Of a DNA stretch of 39,643 bases, positions 1 through 8,106 are shown one piece after another. Position 1 is the first letter of the stretch. Each line of letters opens with the position of its first letter. The position numbers and the translations under genes are program-made. Origin of the DNA: Gammaproteobacteria bacterium (lineage in GTDB: Bacteria; Pseudomonadota; Gammaproteobacteria; Ga0077554; Ga007554); contig JAHFRW010000022.1 of the NCBI GenBank assembly GCA_023266055.1, positions 1 to 39,643 of the forward strand, read 5' to 3'. The notes under the pieces are model-generated. The model was not told the origin of the DNA. It searched no databases and saw nothing but the letters and a program-made list of their open reading frames with translations.

Positions 1-249
1 CCAGTCATTATCGCTATCCCATATCACGCGGCGGATGGTGAGCGGACCCCGCAACAGGGCATGGGTCTTGAGAGTGTAGACCAGGCTGCCGGTAATCAAT
101 CCCATCAGGGGCGCGAGCACCCATATCGGCAGGGCGAGCGGCACTAATACCGCGAGCGCGCCGCCGTGGGCGAACAGGATTAAACTGGCCAGCCACCGCG
201 ACGGGCGCAACTCAACTTGCAACGGGGGTGCGGATTTGGGTGACGACAT
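1..249 (-). CDS. cptA: CptA/YgfX-family inner-membrane protein, partial (N-terminal 83 residues)
   Basis: This is the 5' part of a gene that runs off the window start. Translation from the ATG at 249 stays open to base 1. It reads MSSPKSAPPLQVELRPSRW, then two adjacent hydrophobic segments (about residues 20-45 and 46-62), then a basic stretch. This matches the YgfX/CptA family: a short polar start with a P-L-x-V-E-L-x-P-S motif followed by a membrane hairpin. In E. coli ygfX lies directly behind sdhE (ygfY), and the pair has been described both as a toxin-antitoxin module and as an SdhE-linked membrane protein. Here it also follows sdhE directly, and its start overlaps the sdhE 3' end by 38 bases, which suggests translational coupling. 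The C-terminal soluble part is not visible. Confidence 0.8.
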   Translation of the reverse strand, partial: MSSPKSAPPLQVELRPSRWLASLILFAHGGALAVLVPLALPIWVLAPLMGLITGSLVYTLKTHALLRGPLTIRRVIWDSDNDW

Positions 250-454
250 TGGCAATTCTCTGGTCTGTGGGAATCATGCGTCCCAACATATATTCTAGCA
301 AAATTGCATCAGGGTAATCCAATAACTCGATAAAAGCATGTTGCTCGACGGTGGTGAGGACGTCAAACTTTGCATCGAGAAAACCCTGGAGCAGGATGTC
401 CAGCTCCAGCATGCCGCGTCGGCATTGCCAGTAGAGACGGGGGCGATCTAGCAT
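212..454 (-). CDS. sdhE: SdhE, FAD assembly factor 2 for succinate dehydrogenase
   Basis: This is a small protein of 80 residues (MLDRPRLYWQCRRGMLELD...) and belongs to the SdhE/YgfY/Sdh5 family. The diagnostic RGxxELD motif (RRGMLELD) is intact; in the family it is needed for covalent flavinylation of SdhA. The frame is open upstream to a GTG at 520, which would give 102 residues. I prefer the internal ATG at 454 because known SdhE proteins are about 80-95 residues long and start a few residues before the W-x-C-R-R-G-M segment, and because no ribosome binding site precedes the GTG. It is the fifth gene of the sdh operon, 79 bases after sdhB, so it probably acts on the SdhA made from the same transcript. 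Confidence 0.88.
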   Translation of the reverse strand: MLDRPRLYWQCRRGMLELDILLQGFLDAKFDVLTTVEQHAFIELLDYPDAILLEYMLGRMIPTDQRIANVVTQIRTPVAS

Positions 455-533
455 GGATTCGCTTTCAAATAAGATTTCTCCGGTGCTTTCGCGGGCGCTA
501 AAGGCTGCTCGAAGTGACACATATTAAATTACA

Positions 534-1235
534 TTAAATTAAATGTTTGAGCATGATTTTCTTGATCTGCCCAATGGCTTTGGTGGGGTTGAGTCCTTTG
601 GGGCAGACATCGACGCAGTTCATGACGGTGTGGCAACGGAACAGGCGGTACGGGCCCTCCAGCGCGTCGAGGCGTTCGGCGGTGGCCTGGTCACGGCTGT
701 CGGCAATGAAACGGTAGGCCTGCAACAACGCTGCCGGGCCGCGAAATTTATCAGGGTTCCACCAGAATGACGGACAGGCCGTGGAACAACAGCCACACAG
801 CACACATTCATACAAACCGTCCAGCTTGTCACGTTGTTGCGGGGTTTGCAGGTACTCTACTTCCGGCTCAGGGTCATGCACGACCAGATAGGGCTTAATG
901 GCACGGTATTGATGATAAAACTGGCTCAGATCCACCACCAGATCACGAATCACCGGCATGCCGGGCAGTGGACGGATAGTAATTGGCTGGGCGAGATCAA
1001 CCACCGGCGTGATGCACGCCAATCCATTGCGGCCATTGATGTTCACGGCATCCGAGCCACATACACCCTCGCCACAGGAATGACGAAAGGTGAAGCTTTC
1101 GTCCTGCGCCTTGAGCAGGCGCAATGCGTCCAGCAACATCATGTCCGGTGTAATATCAGCATCAGCCAGCTCCATGGTTTGCATGGTCGGTGCGGCATCC
1201 GCCTCAGGATTATAACGATAGATGGAAAAACGCAT
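534..1235 (-). CDS. sdhB: Succinate dehydrogenase iron-sulfur subunit
   Basis: The 233-residue electron-transfer subunit of complex II passes electrons from FAD in SdhA to ubiquinone through three Fe-S clusters. All ligands are visible. The [2Fe-2S] site has C54, C59, D62 and C74 (SCGEGVCGSDAVNINGRN context; the aspartate ligand is as in E. coli). The other two clusters use C144-x2-C147-x2-C150-x3-C154 and C201-x5-C207-x3-C211-P. Length matches the family (about 235). It begins one base after the sdhA stop codon, so the two are translated together. Nothing unusual was seen. Confidence 0.97.
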   Translation of the reverse strand: MRFSIYRYNPEADAAPTMQTMELADADITPDMMLLDALRLLKAQDESFTFRHSCGEGVCGSDAVNINGRNGLACITPVVDLAQPITIRPLPGMPVIRDLVVDLSQFYHQYRAIKPYLVVHDPEPEVEYLQTPQQRDKLDGLYECVLCGCCSTACPSFWWNPDKFRGPAALLQAYRFIADSRDQATAERLDALEGPYRLFRCHTVMNCVDVCPKGLNPTKAIGQIKKIMLKHLI

Positions 1236-1236
1236 A

Positions 1237-3009
1237 TTAATATACCCTGGGTTTGGGGGAGAATCCCTCTACTGTTAACGGCTTCATGCGTACCGGTTTA
1301 TAGTCGAGCTGACCACCCTTGAAAAACAGGCTGTGCTTTAACCATTTCACATCATCCCGCTGCGGGTAGTCCATACGCATGTGCGCACCCCGGCTCTCTT
1401 TGCGCGCCAATGCAGAGGCCACCGTCGCTAACGCAAGGTCCACCAGATTTTCCAGCTCAAAGGCTTCGATACGTGCGGTATTGAATATTTTACTGTGATC
1501 CTTGAGGTACACGTTCTGCAATCGCTGCTCGATTTTCAATACTTTGTCCAGGCCGGTACGCAGTACATCCTCGGTACGAAATACACCACAATAATGATCC
1601 ATAACGGCTTTTAATTCATTGCGTAATCCATCCACCGTTTCGTTTGAGACACCTTGACTGCGCTGATCCCAACGGGCCAGATGTGCCAATGCAGTGTCGA
1701 TACTGTGTTGTGCAACGACCGTCCGACCATAACGATTCTCTTTAAGATACTCGATGATGTGATTACCCGCCGCACGACCAAACACCACGATATCCAGCAA
1801 TGAATTACCTCCCAGACGATTCGCGCCATGCACTGACACGCACGCGCATTCACCCACTGCATACAGACCTGGAACAATGTCTTCGGCACCTTGCTGCTGC
1901 GGCACGACTACCTGACCAAAGCGATTGGTGGGAATGCCGCCCATGGTGTAATGCGCCGTGGGGAAGATCGGAATGGGTTGATTAATCGGATCGATGTGCA
2001 GAAATGTCATCACCATATCGCGGATGCCAGGCAGGCGCTTGCGTATTACATCCGCACCAAGGTGATCAACCTTCAGCAGGATGTAATCCTTATTGGGGCC
2101 ACAGCCACGTCCCTCATGAATTTCGGTAGCAACTGCGCGACTCACCACATCACGACTGGCCAGATCCCGGGCATTGGGGGCGTAGCGCTCCATAAAGCGT
2201 TCTCCATCACCATTGACCAGATAGCCGCCTTCGCCACGCACCGCTTCGGAAATCAACATGCCCTTGCCGGCAATACCCGTCGGGTGAAACTGAAAGAATT
2301 CCATATCCTGCAACGGAATGCCCGCGCGTAATGCCATTGCCATGCCATCACCGGTATTAATGCGTGCGTTGGTATTGGTGCGAAATAATTGCCCGGCACC
2401 GCCCGTGGCGATGAGCGTGGTCTTGGCTTGAATAATCAATGGTTCACCGGTTTCAATCTCCAGCACCAGTGCGCCAAGAATACAGCCATCATTATCCCTG
2501 ATCAGATCAATCGCGAAATATTCATCAAAAAAATGGGTTTTGGCACGAATGTTTTGTTGGTACAGTGCGTGCAGAATGGCGTGTCCCGTACGATCTGCCG
2601 CCGCACAGGTGCGCGCCGCCTGCTCACCCCCAAAGTTCTGGCTTTGACCACCGAACGGACGTTGATAAATTTTACCGTTATCCAGACGCGAGAAGGGTAC
2701 GCCAATGTGTTCCAACTCGACCACCAGACGCGGCGCAGCGCGACACATGTATTCAATGGCATCCTGATCACCGAGAAAATCGCCCCCTTTCACGGTGTCG
2801 TACATGTGCCAATGCCAGTTGTCGGGTGAGACATTGGCAAGTGCGGCGTTCATGCCACCTTGTGCTGCCACGGTGTGGGAACGGGTGGGGAATACTTTTG
2901 AGACTACCGCAACGTTGGCTTCCGCTTGCGCCAGTTGCAATGCGGCACGCAAGCCGCCACCGCCTGCACCGATCACCAGGGTATCAAATTTACGTACCGG
3001 TATCGTCAT
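1237..3009 (-). CDS. sdhA: Succinate dehydrogenase flavoprotein subunit
   Basis: The 590-residue catalytic subunit of complex II oxidises succinate to fumarate. The dinucleotide-binding motif VIGAGGGGLRAAL lies at residues 12-24. The flavin-linking histidine is H45 in SHTVAAQGGMNAALAN, and the active-site HPTGI segment is present. The open frame extends upstream to 3063, but the ATG at 3009 is preferred: it gives the canonical N-terminus MTIPVRKFDTLVIGAG, and it overlaps the sdhD stop as ATGA, the same coupling seen between sdhC and sdhD. It depends on SdhE, encoded two genes downstream, for FAD attachment. Confidence 0.97.
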   Translation of the reverse strand: MTIPVRKFDTLVIGAGGGGLRAALQLAQAEANVAVVSKVFPTRSHTVAAQGGMNAALANVSPDNWHWHMYDTVKGGDFLGDQDAIEYMCRAAPRLVVELEHIGVPFSRLDNGKIYQRPFGGQSQNFGGEQAARTCAAADRTGHAILHALYQQNIRAKTHFFDEYFAIDLIRDNDGCILGALVLEIETGEPLIIQAKTTLIATGGAGQLFRTNTNARINTGDGMAMALRAGIPLQDMEFFQFHPTGIAGKGMLISEAVRGEGGYLVNGDGERFMERYAPNARDLASRDVVSRAVATEIHEGRGCGPNKDYILLKVDHLGADVIRKRLPGIRDMVMTFLHIDPINQPIPIFPTAHYTMGGIPTNRFGQVVVPQQQGAEDIVPGLYAVGECACVSVHGANRLGGNSLLDIVVFGRAAGNHIIEYLKENRYGRTVVAQHSIDTALAHLARWDQRSQGVSNETVDGLRNELKAVMDHYCGVFRTEDVLRTGLDKVLKIEQRLQNVYLKDHSKIFNTARIEAFELENLVDLALATVASALARKESRGAHMRMDYPQRDDVKWLKHSLFFKGGQLDYKPVRMKPLTVEGFSPKPRVY

Positions 3010-3365
3010 GCGGCACCCACTGCATTCGACAACGGCGTCAGCATGAGAATACGTAACACCCACAGTCCCAGCGCAAACAACCCCAGCGCAACCAGGGTCA
3101 ACAACAGGAAGCGCACCACGGCAGGATGCACATAATCCATAATCACATCACGCAACCCCACCCAGGCATGCACCAGCAACATGATAAAAAACAAACTGGT
3201 GACAACAGCAATAAATGGCAGGCCCATCCAGGCGCGCCATGCATGGTACGAGGTCGGGGCATCCAGCAGCAGATGCACGCTAAACATGACAATATAACCG
3301 GCCAGATAAACCGCGCTGATACGTTGCATCAGCCAGGCACGTGAGCCGTGTGCGCGCCAACTCAT
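3006..3365 (-). CDS. sdhD: Succinate dehydrogenase membrane anchor subunit
   Basis: This 119-residue protein has three transmembrane segments. The N-terminal GSRAWLMQRISAVYL pattern is typical of SdhD. H66 in LLVHAWVGLRD is the expected haem b ligand, and the D77-Y78 pair (MDYVHP) matches the quinone-site Asp-Tyr of E. coli SdhD. With SdhC it anchors the SdhAB arm in the membrane and binds ubiquinone. It overlaps both sdhC (upstream) and sdhA (downstream) by four bases, as ATGA. Confidence 0.93.
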   Translation of the reverse strand: MSWRAHGSRAWLMQRISAVYLAGYIVMFSVHLLLDAPTSYHAWRAWMGLPFIAVVTSLFFIMLLVHAWVGLRDVIMDYVHPAVVRFLLLTLVALGLFALGLWVLRILMLTPLSNAVGAA

Positions 3366-3751
3366 AGCAACACCAGCAAGGCAATGACAGGCACGATTAG
3401 CCCACCCACATTAACCATCCACGCACTGCGCCGCGCGCTGTCACGTTCAACACCCACATCCGCATCAATCAGCAGGAAACGAATACCCGCCAGCATATGG
3501 TGCACCAATCCCCACACCGCCAATACCGCCATAAATTTGACAACGGGATGGCAGAAAACGCCCAGCACCTGAGTGTAACCCTGCTCGCTGCTCAGAGATA
3601 AATCAAGCAGATAGATCAAAACCGGAATCAGCAGACACATCATCACCCCGCTGACGCGGTGTGCGAACGACACCACCGCCACCACTGGCATACGGATTTG
3701 CAGCAGATTCATAAAGATAGGGCGGGACTTTTTATTCATTCTGTCATTCAT
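3362..3751 (-). CDS. sdhC: Succinate dehydrogenase cytochrome b556 subunit
   Basis: This protein has about 129 residues and three membrane helices. The SdhC signature RPIFMNLLQIRMP followed by SFAHRVSG is clear (S29 and R32 near the quinone site). H85 in HMLAGIRFLLID matches the haem ligand motif HxxxGIRHxxxD, with Phe in place of the second His. The open frame starts at a TTG at 3754. I use the ATG at 3751, which has a short AGG eight bases upstream; the ATG at 3739 (MNKKSRP...) is also possible. It is the first gene of sdhCDAB-sdhE-cptA and diverges from ygfZ. Confidence 0.92.
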   Translation of the reverse strand: MNDRMNKKSRPIFMNLLQIRMPVVAVVSFAHRVSGVMMCLLIPVLIYLLDLSLSSEQGYTQVLGVFCHPVVKFMAVLAVWGLVHHMLAGIRFLLIDADVGVERDSARRSAWMVNVGGLIVPVIALLVLL

Positions 3752-3846
3752 CAATGCCTAGTGTATCTGACTTTAGAGTCAGTCCATAGCCCTGCAAGTG
3801 TTATAATGAAATTATCATGCCAACGCCAGCAGGTTATACCACACCC
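3752..3846. promoter_or_regulatory. Divergent sdhC / ygfZ intergenic region with a palindrome
   Basis: This 95-base space must hold promoters for both directions. On the plus strand a perfect TATAAT lies at 3802-3807, suited to a transcript starting near 3813 for ygfZ; no good -35 is seen. At 3767-3782 there is a 16-base palindrome (CTGACT-TTAG-AGTCAG) with perfect 6-base arms. It sits just upstream of sdhC, where a repressor or activator site could act. Whether it is a real operator is not known. Confidence 0.35.
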
Positions 3847-4983
3847 ATGAACATTGACTGGAACACTTTTCTGCAACAAGCGGGAGCCATCCTTGAGACG
3901 GAAATCACAGGTCACCGCGTCCGTGACTTTGGCCACCCCACTGACGAACTACATGCACTGGATAACACCAGCATTCTCGCCGATATATCGCACATGGGTT
4001 TAATTGCGGTACACGGCGCAGATGCGGCCACCTTTCTGCAAGGCCAGCTTACCAATGACATCCGCGAAGTGTCAGCGACAGAAACGGGCACACACCCCAG
4101 ACAACGCAGCCAGATCAGCGCCTATTGCAGCCCCAAGGGGCGCATGCTCGCCTGCATGCGCATCTTCATGCGTAATGACACCTATTATCTAAGCCTGCCC
4201 CGCGACATCCTCGATGCTACCTTGCAGCGGCTGCGCCTGTTTGTATTGCGCGCCAAAATTACACTCAGCGATGCCAGTGACACCCTGATATATGCCGGCT
4301 ATGCGGGCAAAGACGCAACCCGTGTGCTGTGCAGCGCCCTGGATACCGCGCCCTCAAACATCAATGCCCACCCCAATGCGGTCTCGCACATTAATGGGCT
4401 GACCGTGTTGTGCCTGCCCGGATCCACGCCCCGTTTTGGCATCATCGGTGACGTGACCGCCATGCAAGCCCTGTGGAATACACTGCGCGTTTCCGCTCAA
4501 CCCGTGGGTGCCGGCGCGTGGGATCTGCTCGATATTCGCGCAGGCATCCCCACCGTGTACACTGCAACGCGCGATACCTTTGTACCACAAATGGCCAATC
4601 TGGATGCCATTGGCGGCATCAGTTTTAAAAAAGGTTGTTACACCGGCCAGGAAATTGTGGCGCGCATGCATTACCTGGGCACGCTCAAACGCCGCATGAT
4701 GCTGGCAAAAATTGCGGCGGCACCGTCAGCACCCCAGCCCGGAGATGCACTGTACACCTCGGGTGCAGACGATGCACGCAGGATGCCGGGAGCGACCAAT
4801 CTGCAAAGCATCGGCAACATCGTCACCGCGCAACCCACGGCACGGCACGGCGAATATGAAGTATTGGCCGTAGCAGACATTAAAAGCGCCGAAAATCACT
4901 TGGTGCACTGGCACAGCAATACCGGGCCCGTACTCACTTTTTCACCCTTGCCTTACACCCTTGAGCAACCCTCAAAAACGTAG
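3847..4983 (+). CDS. ygfZ: YgfZ, folate-binding Fe-S cluster maintenance protein (GcvT-like)
   Basis: This protein of about 378 residues belongs to the YgfZ/GcvT-like family of tetrahydrofolate-binding proteins, which help assemble or repair a subset of Fe-S enzymes. The hallmark KGCYTGQE motif lies around residues 262-269 and contains the functionally important cysteine. The preceding LDAIGGISF and the N-terminal FLQGQLTNDI segments also match. The frame is open from an ATG at 3817, but a TATAAT at 3802-3807 would leave that start almost leaderless. The ATG at 3847 (MNIDWNTFLQQAGA) fits family N-termini better. A role alongside the adjacent Fe-S enzyme SdhB is plausible but inferred. Confidence 0.92.
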   Translation: MNIDWNTFLQQAGAILETEITGHRVRDFGHPTDELHALDNTSILADISHMGLIAVHGADAATFLQGQLTNDIREVSATETGTHPRQRSQISAYCSPKGRMLACMRIFMRNDTYYLSLPRDILDATLQRLRLFVLRAKITLSDASDTLIYAGYAGKDATRVLCSALDTAPSNINAHPNAVSHINGLTVLCLPGSTPRFGIIGDVTAMQALWNTLRVSAQPVGAGAWDLLDIRAGIPTVYTATRDTFVPQMANLDAIGGISFKKGCYTGQEIVARMHYLGTLKRRMMLAKIAAAPSAPQPGDALYTSGADDARRMPGATNLQSIGNIVTAQPTARHGEYEVLAVADIKSAENHLVHWHSNTGPVLTFSPLPYTLEQPSKT

Positions 4984-5061
4984 TTATTTCTGCAACATAG
5001 CACCCTAAAGTTATCCCTGGTGTCTGCCGAAAACCACACACACCAACACCAAGGATTGCAC

Positions 5062-5928
5062 ATGGCCATCAGTGCTAACAAAAAACAGGATCCCGAAGAC
5101 AGGTTCATCGCCATGTTACTGGCAGGCATCCGTAACAAACGTATTACCTTGCCCACCCTGCCTGAAATTGCCATTAAAGTACGCAATGCAGCGGCTTCCC
5201 CCAGAACCACCTCGGCGCAGCTGGCGAAACTTATTACCCTTGATCCGGCGCTGTCTACCCGTTTACTGCAAACCGCCAACAGCCCGCTGTACCGTGGCGG
5301 CAGTAAAATTGCCAACATTCAAATCGCCATTGCGCGCCTCGGCCACCCTCTGGTGCGCAATATCATCGCCAGCGTGGTCGTCACGCAACTGTTTCAGGCG
5401 CGGACACTCTCCCCGCTCAAAGGTCACTTGAAATCGACATGGGAACACACCATCAAAACCGCCGCCATCTGCCACGTGCTGGCGAGCAAGTTTACGCGTC
5501 TGGTGCCTGAGCAAGCCATGCTGGCGGGTCTGATACATGACATTGGCAAATTACCCATCCTCAGTCAACTGGAGCAGTTCCCTGAACTGCTGGCCAGCAG
5601 CAACACCATAGACCGGCTACTGCAACTGCTGCACCCCCAAATCGGCAAAGTGATTCTTGAAGCCTGGCAATTTCCATCCGACATGGTAACAGTAGCCGCA
5701 GAACACGAAAATCTGCAACGCCACTCCGGCCCGGCAGTGGATTACACAGACCTCGTACTGGTAGCAAACCTGCAAGGACACCTGGGCGAACCGGAAGCGG
5801 TAAGCTTTGCAGAATGGCCAACAATTCCCGCCTATGCCAAACTGGCGCTCGACCCTGAGCAATATCTCGCCGCGCTGAGCGAGGCACAACAGGAAATGCT
5901 GGAAATCCAGAGGCTATTGACGGCATAA
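5062..5928 (+). CDS. HDOD domain protein
   Basis: This protein of about 288 residues is almost entirely one HDOD domain. Its LPTLPEIAIKV start, DPALSTRLLQTANSP and IARLG segments are typical of the family. It keeps an HD pair in LIHDIGKL (about residues 156-163), whereas many HDOD proteins have lost these residues. HDOD proteins are usually signalling adaptors linked to c-di-GMP networks or stress; a specific role cannot be read here. The frame is open from a GTG at 5020, but the ATG at 5062 has an AAGGA seven bases upstream and is preferred. It lies 78 bases after ygfZ on the same strand. Confidence 0.85.
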   Translation: MAISANKKQDPEDRFIAMLLAGIRNKRITLPTLPEIAIKVRNAAASPRTTSAQLAKLITLDPALSTRLLQTANSPLYRGGSKIANIQIAIARLGHPLVRNIIASVVVTQLFQARTLSPLKGHLKSTWEHTIKTAAICHVLASKFTRLVPEQAMLAGLIHDIGKLPILSQLEQFPELLASSNTIDRLLQLLHPQIGKVILEAWQFPSDMVTVAAEHENLQRHSGPAVDYTDLVLVANLQGHLGEPEAVSFAEWPTIPAYAKLALDPEQYLAALSEAQQEMLEIQRLLTA

Positions 5929-5962
5929 TAAGCCACAGACGTCCGTGGGTACCACATCAATT

Positions 5963-6445
5963 ATGCAATTCAACCTGGAGCGCGACCCGCGCACCCATAC
6001 CATTATTTCCTATGCGCCGGGGCAAGTGGTCGTCACGATTCCCTGGGCTGCCCCCGGTATTATACCTGCGCATCCCGGCGCGGCACCGGAAGACAATCCC
6101 ACCCCGTTGCTGCTCGACCGTGACGGCGGGTTGCGTGGCCGCATTCGCCATGAAACCCTGACCCGCAGCGTCATCATCATGCCGGAACACATCGTAAAAG
6201 ACTGGCCGCCCCAGGGATGTGATGACCTCACCCCCGAACATTTTGACACCGTGATTGCCATGCAGCCCGAAGTGGTACTGTTTGGCTCCGGTTCGCGTCT
6301 CTGGTGGCCACCCTCAACACTGATCGCCGCATTTGCCAGACACCACATTGGTTTCGAAGTCATGGACACCGCCGCCGCCTGCCGTACCTACAACATACTG
6401 GTATATGAAGAACGCAATGTCGCGGCGGCGTTACTGATGATTTAA
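5963..6445 (+). CDS. Mth938-like (DUF498) domain protein with an inserted loop
   Basis: This protein has 160 residues. The second half is a clear Mth938/AAMDC-like domain: LTRSVIIMP, DWPPQGCDDLTPEHFD, PEVVLFGSG and the conserved VMDTAAACRTYNILVYE. The biochemical role of the family is poorly known. Family members usually go from the first strands (here IISYAPGQVVV) almost directly to the TRS motif. Here about 40 residues rich in Pro, Gly and charged residues lie between them. The frame is open from a GTG at 5945; the ATG at 5963 (MQFNLERDP) fits relatives better. Its TAA stop is the in-frame upstream stop of the next gene. Confidence 0.8.
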   Translation: MQFNLERDPRTHTIISYAPGQVVVTIPWAAPGIIPAHPGAAPEDNPTPLLLDRDGGLRGRIRHETLTRSVIIMPEHIVKDWPPQGCDDLTPEHFDTVIAMQPEVVLFGSGSRLWWPPSTLIAAFARHHIGFEVMDTAAACRTYNILVYEERNVAAALLMI

Positions 6446-6466
6446 CAGACTACCGGAGAGATCACC

Positions 6467-7879
6467 ATCAATACTCATTATCGCACCGAAAAAGACAGTC
6501 TCGGCCCACTCAATGTACCCGCCGATGCGTGGTACGGCATCCAGACCGCGCGCGCCGTGATCAACTTCCCCATCAGCGGACGCGGCCCGGATCGTGATTT
6601 CATCATGGCACACGTCCGCATCAAGCGCGCTGCTGCCGCCGCCAACCATAAGGTCGGCTGGCTGGATAATGCCCTGGCCAGCGCCATCATCACTGCCTGC
6701 GACAACATCCTGGCCAGCGGCTCGCCTGAACAAGACAACTATCTCGACCAGTTTGTCGTGGATCGTTTTCAGGCAGGTGCGGGCACCAGTCATAACATGA
6801 ACAGCAACGAAGTCATCGCCAATCTTGCCAACGTGGCGCTGGGCGGCACGCGTGGCACGTACCAACCCATTCATCCCAATGACCATGTCAACATGGGGCA
6901 AAGTACCAACGACACCATTCCCACGGCAATCCGTCTGACGGCACTCGCCAAACTGCCGCGCCTGCTGGCAGCCGTACGCCGCATGGCCGATGAATATGCA
7001 CGCATCGGCGTCGCCGAAATTGACACCGTGAAAAGCGGCCGCACCCATCTGCAAGACGCCGTACCCACCACGCTTGGTCGTGAATTCAGCGCCTATGCCT
7101 GGACACTGCGCCGGTGTGCCACACATCTGGAAAGCCGCCGCGCCGCATTGTGCGATATCGGGCTGGGAGGCAGTGCAGCGGGTACCGGCCTGAACACGGC
7201 CCCGGACTACGCGGCAAACGCCGCGACAGAATTGGCGCGACTGACGGGCGAACCTATTCGTGCTGCCACCGACCTCGCCGCACAAATGCAATCCATGCAC
7301 GATCTTCAGGCGCTGTCATCCGCCATTCGCGACCTCACACTTGAGGTGATTCGCATTGCCAACGATATGCGCCTGCTCGCGTCCGGCCCCCGCACGGGCC
7401 TCGGTGAAATTTTGCTCCCCGCCGTGCAACCCGGCTCCAGCATCATGCCCGGCAAGGTTAATCCGGTGATGTTCGAGATGCTTAACCAGGTGTGCTACCA
7501 GGTATTGGGGCAGGATGCAGCGATTGCTGCCATGACACAAGCCGGGCAACTGGAATTAAACGTGATGATGCCAGGTCTCGGCTCGGCATTATTTGACGCC
7601 ATGGACTGGCTCACCAACGCCCTTAACGCCACCACTGAATTCAACCTCAAGGGCTTGCAGGTTGATCGCGCGCGCTGCAAGGCATTTCTGCATACCAGTG
7701 TGGCGCTGGCAACCCTGCTCAACACCCGCATCGGCTACGCCGCCGCCGCTGAAATTGCCAAGCTTTCAGAAAAATCCGGTCGACCTGTCCGTGATATTGT
7801 TGCAGAAAGAAACCTGATGACCGCCGCAGAGTTTGATGCGCTGGTGTTACAGGCCGCCAGAGAAGGACGTGAAGCGTAG
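6467..7879 (+). CDS. Aspartate ammonia-lyase / fumarase-family enzyme, probable ATC start
   Basis: This is a class II fumarase/aspartase superfamily lyase of about 470 residues. The loop signature GSSIMPGKVNP (around 322-332), GQSTNDTIPTAIR and SGRTHLQDAVPTTLG are intact. The AGQLELNVMMP segment after the signature resembles aspartase more than FumC, so aspartate to fumarate plus ammonia is the likelier reaction. Genuine family sequence (YRTEKDSLGPLNVPADAWYG) begins well upstream of the first usual start, a GTG at 6557. Between the in-frame TAA at 6443 and that GTG there is no ATG, GTG or TTG. A GGAG at 6455-6458 lies eight bases before an ATC at 6467, which I take as the start. A substituted base or sequencing error (ATG to ATC) is the alternative. 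Confidence 0.85.
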   Translation: MNTHYRTEKDSLGPLNVPADAWYGIQTARAVINFPISGRGPDRDFIMAHVRIKRAAAAANHKVGWLDNALASAIITACDNILASGSPEQDNYLDQFVVDRFQAGAGTSHNMNSNEVIANLANVALGGTRGTYQPIHPNDHVNMGQSTNDTIPTAIRLTALAKLPRLLAAVRRMADEYARIGVAEIDTVKSGRTHLQDAVPTTLGREFSAYAWTLRRCATHLESRRAALCDIGLGGSAAGTGLNTAPDYAANAATELARLTGEPIRAATDLAAQMQSMHDLQALSSAIRDLTLEVIRIANDMRLLASGPRTGLGEILLPAVQPGSSIMPGKVNPVMFEMLNQVCYQVLGQDAAIAAMTQAGQLELNVMMPGLGSALFDAMDWLTNALNATTEFNLKGLQVDRARCKAFLHTSVALATLLNTRIGYAAAAEIAKLSEKSGRPVRDIVAERNLMTAAEFDALVLQAAREGREA

Positions 7880-7903
7880 CAGCACTATCAACCGACGCTC
7901 CTC

Positions 7904-8076
7904 AGAGCCTATTCAATATCTCGCTGAAGGGCGCATCGCGGCGTTGCCATGATATATAAAGGCGGGCTCAAAATGCTCATGTACTCCCTGTACACTCCGC
8001 TTTTTCGCCCGTTTCCGCCTTGCGCCGGGAACCCTTCGCTTCGCTCTTCCCTTGATCGAGATATTGAATAGGCTCT
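7904..8076. mobile_element. MITE-like element, copy 1 (173 bp)
   Basis: The 173-base non-coding element has 20-base perfect terminal inverted repeats (AGAGCCTATTCAATATCTCG at the left end and its complement at the right). A second copy lies at 15828-16000 in the opposite orientation, also 173 bases, with only four mismatches by eye. There is no transposase, so it would need one in trans. The flanking triplets are TCA on the left and TCG on the right when the element is taken to start at GAGCC, an imperfect match to the TTA duplication of the other copy. It sits between the convergent lyase and LysM genes. A 63-residue minus-strand frame across it is not a gene. Confidence 0.85.
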
Positions 8077-8106
8077 CGCCACATTCATTCAAAAACAGCC
8101 TCACGC

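Noticed and set aside
14-196. 60-codon minus-strand open frame
   Set aside because: A different minus-strand frame over the same bases encodes the CptA/YgfX N-terminus with clear membrane segments.
6431-7300. 289-codon minus-strand open frame opposite the lyase gene
   Set aside because: It is an antisense shadow of a well-conserved plus-strand enzyme; its translation matches no family.
7913-8104. 63-codon minus-strand open frame across MITE copy 1
   Set aside because: It lies almost wholly in the non-coding 173-base element, has no recognisable family and no good ribosome binding site.
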